NCBI GenBank assembly: GCA_951213105.1
Contig: OX578133.1
Location: 138,799,203 to 138,863,202, forward strand
DNA length: 64,000 nucleotides
DNA from: Amaurobius ferox
Lineage: Eukaryota; Arthropoda; Arachnida; Araneae; Amaurobiidae
Direction of reading: 5' to 3'
The translations under genes and the position numbers were made by a program. Positions 59,220-64,000 of this stretch are shown in pieces. Each line of letters starts with the position of its first letter. Position 1 is the first letter of the stretch. The notes under the pieces are model-generated. The model saw nothing but the letters and a program-made list of their open reading frames with translations, did not search any database and had not been told where the DNA came from.

Positions 59220-59357
59220 TGTTACGAATTCGAAAAATACTTCTTGGCATGCCCTCTCTCAACAAGGAGAAAACTCATTTACAGGTATGGTCAGGCAACC
59301 CGTACTTCCACATAATAGCAACTATTGCTATTATGTAAAAGTGCGGGTTGCCTGACC
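59220..59357 (+). repeat. Start of the gypsy 3' LTR with a large hairpin
   Basis: A purine tract AAGGAAGAGG (59,206-59,216) is followed by TGTTACGAATTCG, a typical LTR start in this superfamily. At 59,289-59,357 two 33 bp inverted arms, starting GGTCAGGCAACCC, enclose a 3 base loop with about three mismatches. The far end of the LTR is not identified. Confidence 0.55.
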
Positions 59358-60480
59358 ACCTTGTCTTTATTATTACTTTTAATTTTTTCCTGAATTGACT
59401 AGTTAATAAACTGTAAAAGAAAATATTTACTTTCAATAAATATCATTGAAGATTTTGCTTTTAATATTTGTAACAAATATATTATTTCTGTACATTTAAC
59501 CAAAAATATCTAGAATAAGAAGCTATATCTATGTTAACGAAAACGAATAATTTCTTAAGTAATTATTATCATGAATCCGTTTCATACATACATTTGTTTT
59601 ACAAAATATAGCAATGAAAATAAAGAATGCAATAGTTAAGGTTATGAAACTTTTTAACCAATTTAAATCAATAACTGCAAATTAAACTGTGCTATGTTTA
59701 TCCAGGATAAATGGTAAGATTTTAAACAGAGAAAAAACGAACAAGCGAATCATAAGAGGAAATATTTACAGTGACTTTTCTTAAGCTTTTAAGTGAATTT
59801 TGAAAGTATTTTCACTGGGAATCAGAGTTTGATGTGTGCAGATAGAGTAACACAACAGACATTGCTCCATTAACATTAATCAAAGTTCAAAATTGCAAAT
59901 TTCAAACACACAACATTTACTGGAAGTTTAAACTTTCTATATATTAAGGATTATGATTATTATAATTCTTAAATTCATCGCTCATGATATCACAACAACG
60001 CTTAAAGAAAGAAGTTACTCATTAAAATAAAACCATTACAATTATTCTTTATGTTATTCGAATTAAATCCTCCTAATCTGGGTTGAAAGATCTTAAACTC
60101 TGCATTTCAACGTAAAATAGACAATAAAATATCTTACCACGCACATGAACTGGACTGTTTCAACTACATAAATGCCTCATTTTATAACACGTGAGAGATC
60201 TAAAATAGCAATATATCTCATTATGCATGGTCACGTACATGAATTCCTGTTATCCTGTACCATGCATAGTTTTAGTTTCACGAGACGAAATGGAGGGAAT
60301 AATTTCAAATGCTAGATTTCAATTGTAGAGCAGTAGCAGGAACAATTTCTAGAAAAATTCGCAAATTGACATTTGTGACGTGTTTTGGTTAATACGATAT
60401 TTTACAAAAGTCTACTCTCCTCGCATAAAGCAATAGGGATGGATATACAGGATATCAAGGACAGTAGAGTTGCCAGACAA
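59358..60480. other. AT-rich interval, no gene seen
   Basis: It may contain the rest of the LTR. No coding region is supported. Confidence 0.5.
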
Positions 60481-61300
60481 AAATGGAGGTGGGGGCAAAA
60501 TATCTTGCCCCCTATTTCTCCCAATACCATTTCTACGAACTTCAATGGGTTTTGATGGGAGCCTGGGCGGGAAGGGATATCACCCACCCCTTAATCCTCC
60601 CTTTTGGGGACTCTACTGATCAAGGAAAGTCATGGACCAGGCCAATAACTCGAGAAGTGTTAAGGTTATCCCATATTTTTTATGCTGGTGTATTGCAAAT
60701 CCCTAAGACGCTATACGAAAAGACAACTTCAGTGGGGTGACCCCTTTTTAGGGGTTATCTTGCTACCCGTTAAATATAAGGGTGAAAATCAAGTACAAAG
60801 TTAAAGAGCGTTGCAAAATGAGCACTAAGCATTTCTGTCTACCAACAAAAGCCGTAAAATAACTCTAAATTACGATTTCAAAAGAGACAATTTTATTAAT
60901 CTGCATGTAACAATGTAAACGTAGAGACATTGGAAAACGAGAGACATCTTATTACAGGTGGGCAAGCATGCATCGCTGCTAAAGGTGAATATTTTGCATT
61001 TTGTGTATAATAAAGTCAATTTTATTCTGTCGCATTGTCTAAATATTCGATTGTTTCTGTAAGCGGGGGGATTGAATTGTATGCACTGGCTTTCAGGGTT
61101 CCTTTCCACCTTTTGCGAGGGTATGAGGGGGGGGGGCTAAATGCTTAGTATTAATTTTTCAACGTTCTACAACTTTATACTCCCTGTCTCTAATAAGAAT
61201 TGAGATAGCCCCTGTAGCCCCTTTGAAAAGGGGCCAGCCCCTTAAAATTGTCTCCTCAGCCTATTAGGTCTTAGTGCATATTATATATCCCATACCCCTG
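60481..61300. other. GC-richer block with an inverted repeat
   Basis: 60,481-60,760 and 61,060-61,260 are richer in G and C runs. Between them, gttgcaaaatgagcactaag catttct (60,811-60,837) is imperfectly complemented by aaatgcttagtattaatttt (61,139 onward), with about 45 bp arms. This is possibly an old fold-back element. No protein family is recognised. Confidence 0.35.
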
Positions 61301-64000
61301 CATTTTACATAATAAAGGAAGGTGTCGGTCTCCCTCTCTCTCTCTCTCTCTCTCTGTCTGTGTGTGTCTGTAGTGGAAAATCTAAGCGTCGTACGGCCAT
61401 GAAATTTTCAGGACACGAAAAGTTGCACTTCGGAGTTATTTTTGAAAATTCGAATTAGTTTTATTATATTTTACGTTTTAGCACGATTTAGCAGGGTTAC
61501 GATCGATATTCACATATATCCGCTCCTTAACGATCGAAAATATTATCATAGAATTTCCATCTTGACACCATCGGAAAGATTAAAAATTAGCTTTCAGCCA
61601 AATTTTGAACTGAATCTATATGATTAATAAGCGAATTTTCGTGAATCTATAAAAATATATACCTTTCGTATGTTTAAAACGGCCCCGATATTTATATTGT
61701 GATACAAAAAATTTAGTAGCAAACTGATGTTTATAATTTAACAGCAACTTCTTTAAATATTGCAAGTGCTCCAAAACAAAAAAATATTTCCTGAACCTAT
61801 CCGTTCACTAATTATACATTTTTTAAGCTAGCAAAATGTTAACATTTTTCTCCCTTGCGGTAGATTCCCGTATAGATGTTTCTATCTTCTGTGGTCCTTT
61901 AAACACGGCTGTGCAAGCGCTTAAAGTCCGCCCGCTCGTTTTGAATCTTTCTTTCTTCATTTATTTTATTTTATTTATTTATTTATTTTTGCTTTTGCTT
62001 AGTCGCACGGTATCGGAATCATAATTTGAGGATTTATTTTTCTTTCTACGTTTTCGGAGAGCGTATGTGGAATTCGCATTCTGATTTCGCATTTCGGGGG
62101 CGCGTTTGTGGGGCGGTGCTTTTTGAATTTAAACTAAGGATTTGGCATTTTGTGATGATTTGGATTGGAAATGATTTGACGATTGGAAAACTGAGTGGTA
62201 ACAAGTAGCCGCTTATTTAGGACTAAGGCAACGGCGGGAAATTTGTTCTAGCAAAAAAATTTTTGGCGATCAGTGCGCCAAAACAGGTGCGTTCCACTGA
62301 GGTCACAAAGGAGAATGACTCTGGTTCAAGGCAAGTGAAAGTATGTTTGGGACTAGTTCTCACTCCTTCTCGCCAAAGCGTTTCTCACAGTGATATAAAA
62401 CATGGCGGCCTAGTGCCGACCAAATATCTCCGGTTTCAGGGAAAAAACGTGACGGTCTGACGTGACGGACTTCTGTAACGATCTGGTTTCCAATCGTGAC
62501 CATAGAAGTTTCACTTCAAAAATATACCATAACTTTAATTACTTTTCGAGTTATTGGTGTGGTCCCTGATTTCCTTGACACCTTATACATTTACAAACTT
62601 TAACTTTGTATCACGAGTAACCACCTGTTTATATTAGTCCATGTTAATGTTTGGCCTTTTCTTTTAATTTCATAACTTAATGACTTTAAGCAGGGCCAGT
62701 TCCCCATTTTTTTTCCCTTTTTGTGGAGAGAAGCCTCAAGGTAGGAAGGTAAGAAATTTAATTATGGAGAGGGAAGAGGGGCAAATGTTTACAGGGATCC
62801 ACTATTTGTATAGGCGGCCTTGCTTTAATGCAGTAGTCTTCTCTTGCCATCACTCGATATAGGTTTTCTGCATCTATAGACATGACAACACTTTCAATCA
62901 AGAGCCCAAGTGTGATAGCCATTAGCTAGAAAACCACCATATTTAAACTAACCGTTTTATGTCAAAACTGTTTTCTATAATTAATGGAAAATAAACGAAA
63001 TTCGTATAATTGCATTTTTCATAAAAACATAATTTTCAACATGAAATACTTATATTTTATTTTGTTATATATAAATTTAAAATTTGATACAGTTGACTTA
63101 ATTATACAACTAAACTGTTTAAAATATTTTCGTTAATCATCACAAAATTTTGCGTAACGTAAATTTTGAAATTACACAATAGATATGAATGTAAACATTA
63201 ACAGTTCCTTTCAAGCCTTAGGTAGTAAAGCATGCAAAAATAGTTATATAATTTTTAATTACGTACTAATTATTGATTAATAATAGAAACAATCTTCGTT
63301 GAAAGTTAACTCACTTTACAATGGGAAACAAATGCTATCTTGACAGCAACTTCCGCTTCCGGCGCTGACCTTGAAGACTATGTATCACGGTAACGTAACG
63401 TGTGACGTCATAGAATGCTGCCCGCAGAGGTCTTTAAACCAATCTATCTACTGGATCTAAATTTAGTTTGGATCCCAAAGAGAATTTCGTGACAGAAGTT
63501 AACTGTTTTCTTATCGTTACGGGAAGATGCGTAACCTGGAAGGTAGTCAAAGAATGCAAGCGTGAACTTTAAGGGGTGGGGGGGGGGGGGGGGATAAAAG
63601 AGTCATTTCATTTTTTTCTCTTTCGTCACATTCTTTAATGTACAAATATCTGTTATTGACTTGAGTATTACTGAATGATAAATATACGATATTTAAAAAT
63701 GAACAGTTTTTTTTTTAATTTACCACACAACTATGTATTTCAGAGGTAACTTATACAAATAAATATTTTAATTGTCGGTTACCATTGTGCACTGCAGAAT
63801 GTTTCACATATGACTCTGATATTTAGGGGATATATTTATCAGGAAAAGACATATGTCACCATGCTGACGCGTTTCATAGAGAATATTTTTTTAATATAAA
63901 TGTTGCCTTCTAAATTTTGTGAGAATAGTGAGAGCATGCTGTTCTGCTCCCACGGCCATTTTTTCTTGGATTTTTGTGCAAGATTGCTAGCTGATAATAA
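61301..64000. other. Right end of the window, no gene seen
   Basis: It contains a (TC)n tract (61,332-61,356), a moderately CpG-rich stretch around 62,240-62,480 that includes aaaacatggcggcc, and a G homopolymer at 63,577-63,593. Open frames here are short and unsupported. Confidence 0.5.

Noticed and set aside
60402..60740. Overlapping frames on both strands in the GC-richer block
   Set aside because: Both strands are open only because of composition; neither shows a domain or splice context.

Overview
The window looks like repeat-dominated nuclear DNA from an arthropod with a large, AT-rich genome. Spliceosomal introns, dense eukaryotic transposons and one recognisable animal gene fragment support this. 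I cannot name the species. No bacterial operons, rRNA or intact tRNA genes are visible, and most open frames are chance frames inside repeats.

Left part (1-14,000): a nested pile of short non-autonomous elements (families D and B), a Helitron-like end, a 1.3 kb element (family A), and then the only host gene I can support. That gene is two minus-strand exons (10,069-10,243 and 7,660-7,893) that splice in phase to give a PET domain, most like Limpet, a LIM-domain protein. Their 2.2 kb intron holds a family B element. Upstream of it lie a 0.9 kb fold-back element and a decayed Tc1-like transposon (11,490-12,955).

Middle part (14,000-36,990): no convincing genes. It holds a pogo-like MITE, Helitron-like ends, a degenerate satellite (about 23.2-24.2 kb), a 488 bp fold-back element, long TA tracts, and several copies of families B and C. 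The B and C copies share termini but have different bodies.

Centre of interest (36,993-46,172): a 9,180 bp Polinton/Maverick-type element. It is defined by 28 bp terminal inverted repeats beginning AG and a 6 bp target duplication CATATT. It carries a family B DNA polymerase gene with four N-terminal C2H2 zinc fingers, an HNH/endonuclease VII-like insert, a 3'->5' exonuclease and all polymerase motifs. The gene has one intron and one in-frame TAG after motif C. Its first 2,677 bp are repeated in perfect inverted orientation across a 183 bp spacer, so the element carries two divergent gene copies, one of them truncated so that it stops inside the terminal repeat. No integrase, capsid, ATPase or protease gene is visible in it.

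Right part (46,173-64,000): satellite flanking the Polinton, an unassigned GC-rich ORF, an inverted family C copy, a tandem tRNA-derived SINE, and a decayed Ty3/gypsy pol region (about 54.5-59.2 kb) split by a second copy of family A. The last 4.5 kb contains simple repeats and unassigned sequence.

An observation that cuts across the window is a very short (about 60 bp) SINE-like unit. It was found three or four times, two copies with clear target duplications and one of those confirmed by an uninserted copy of the same site.
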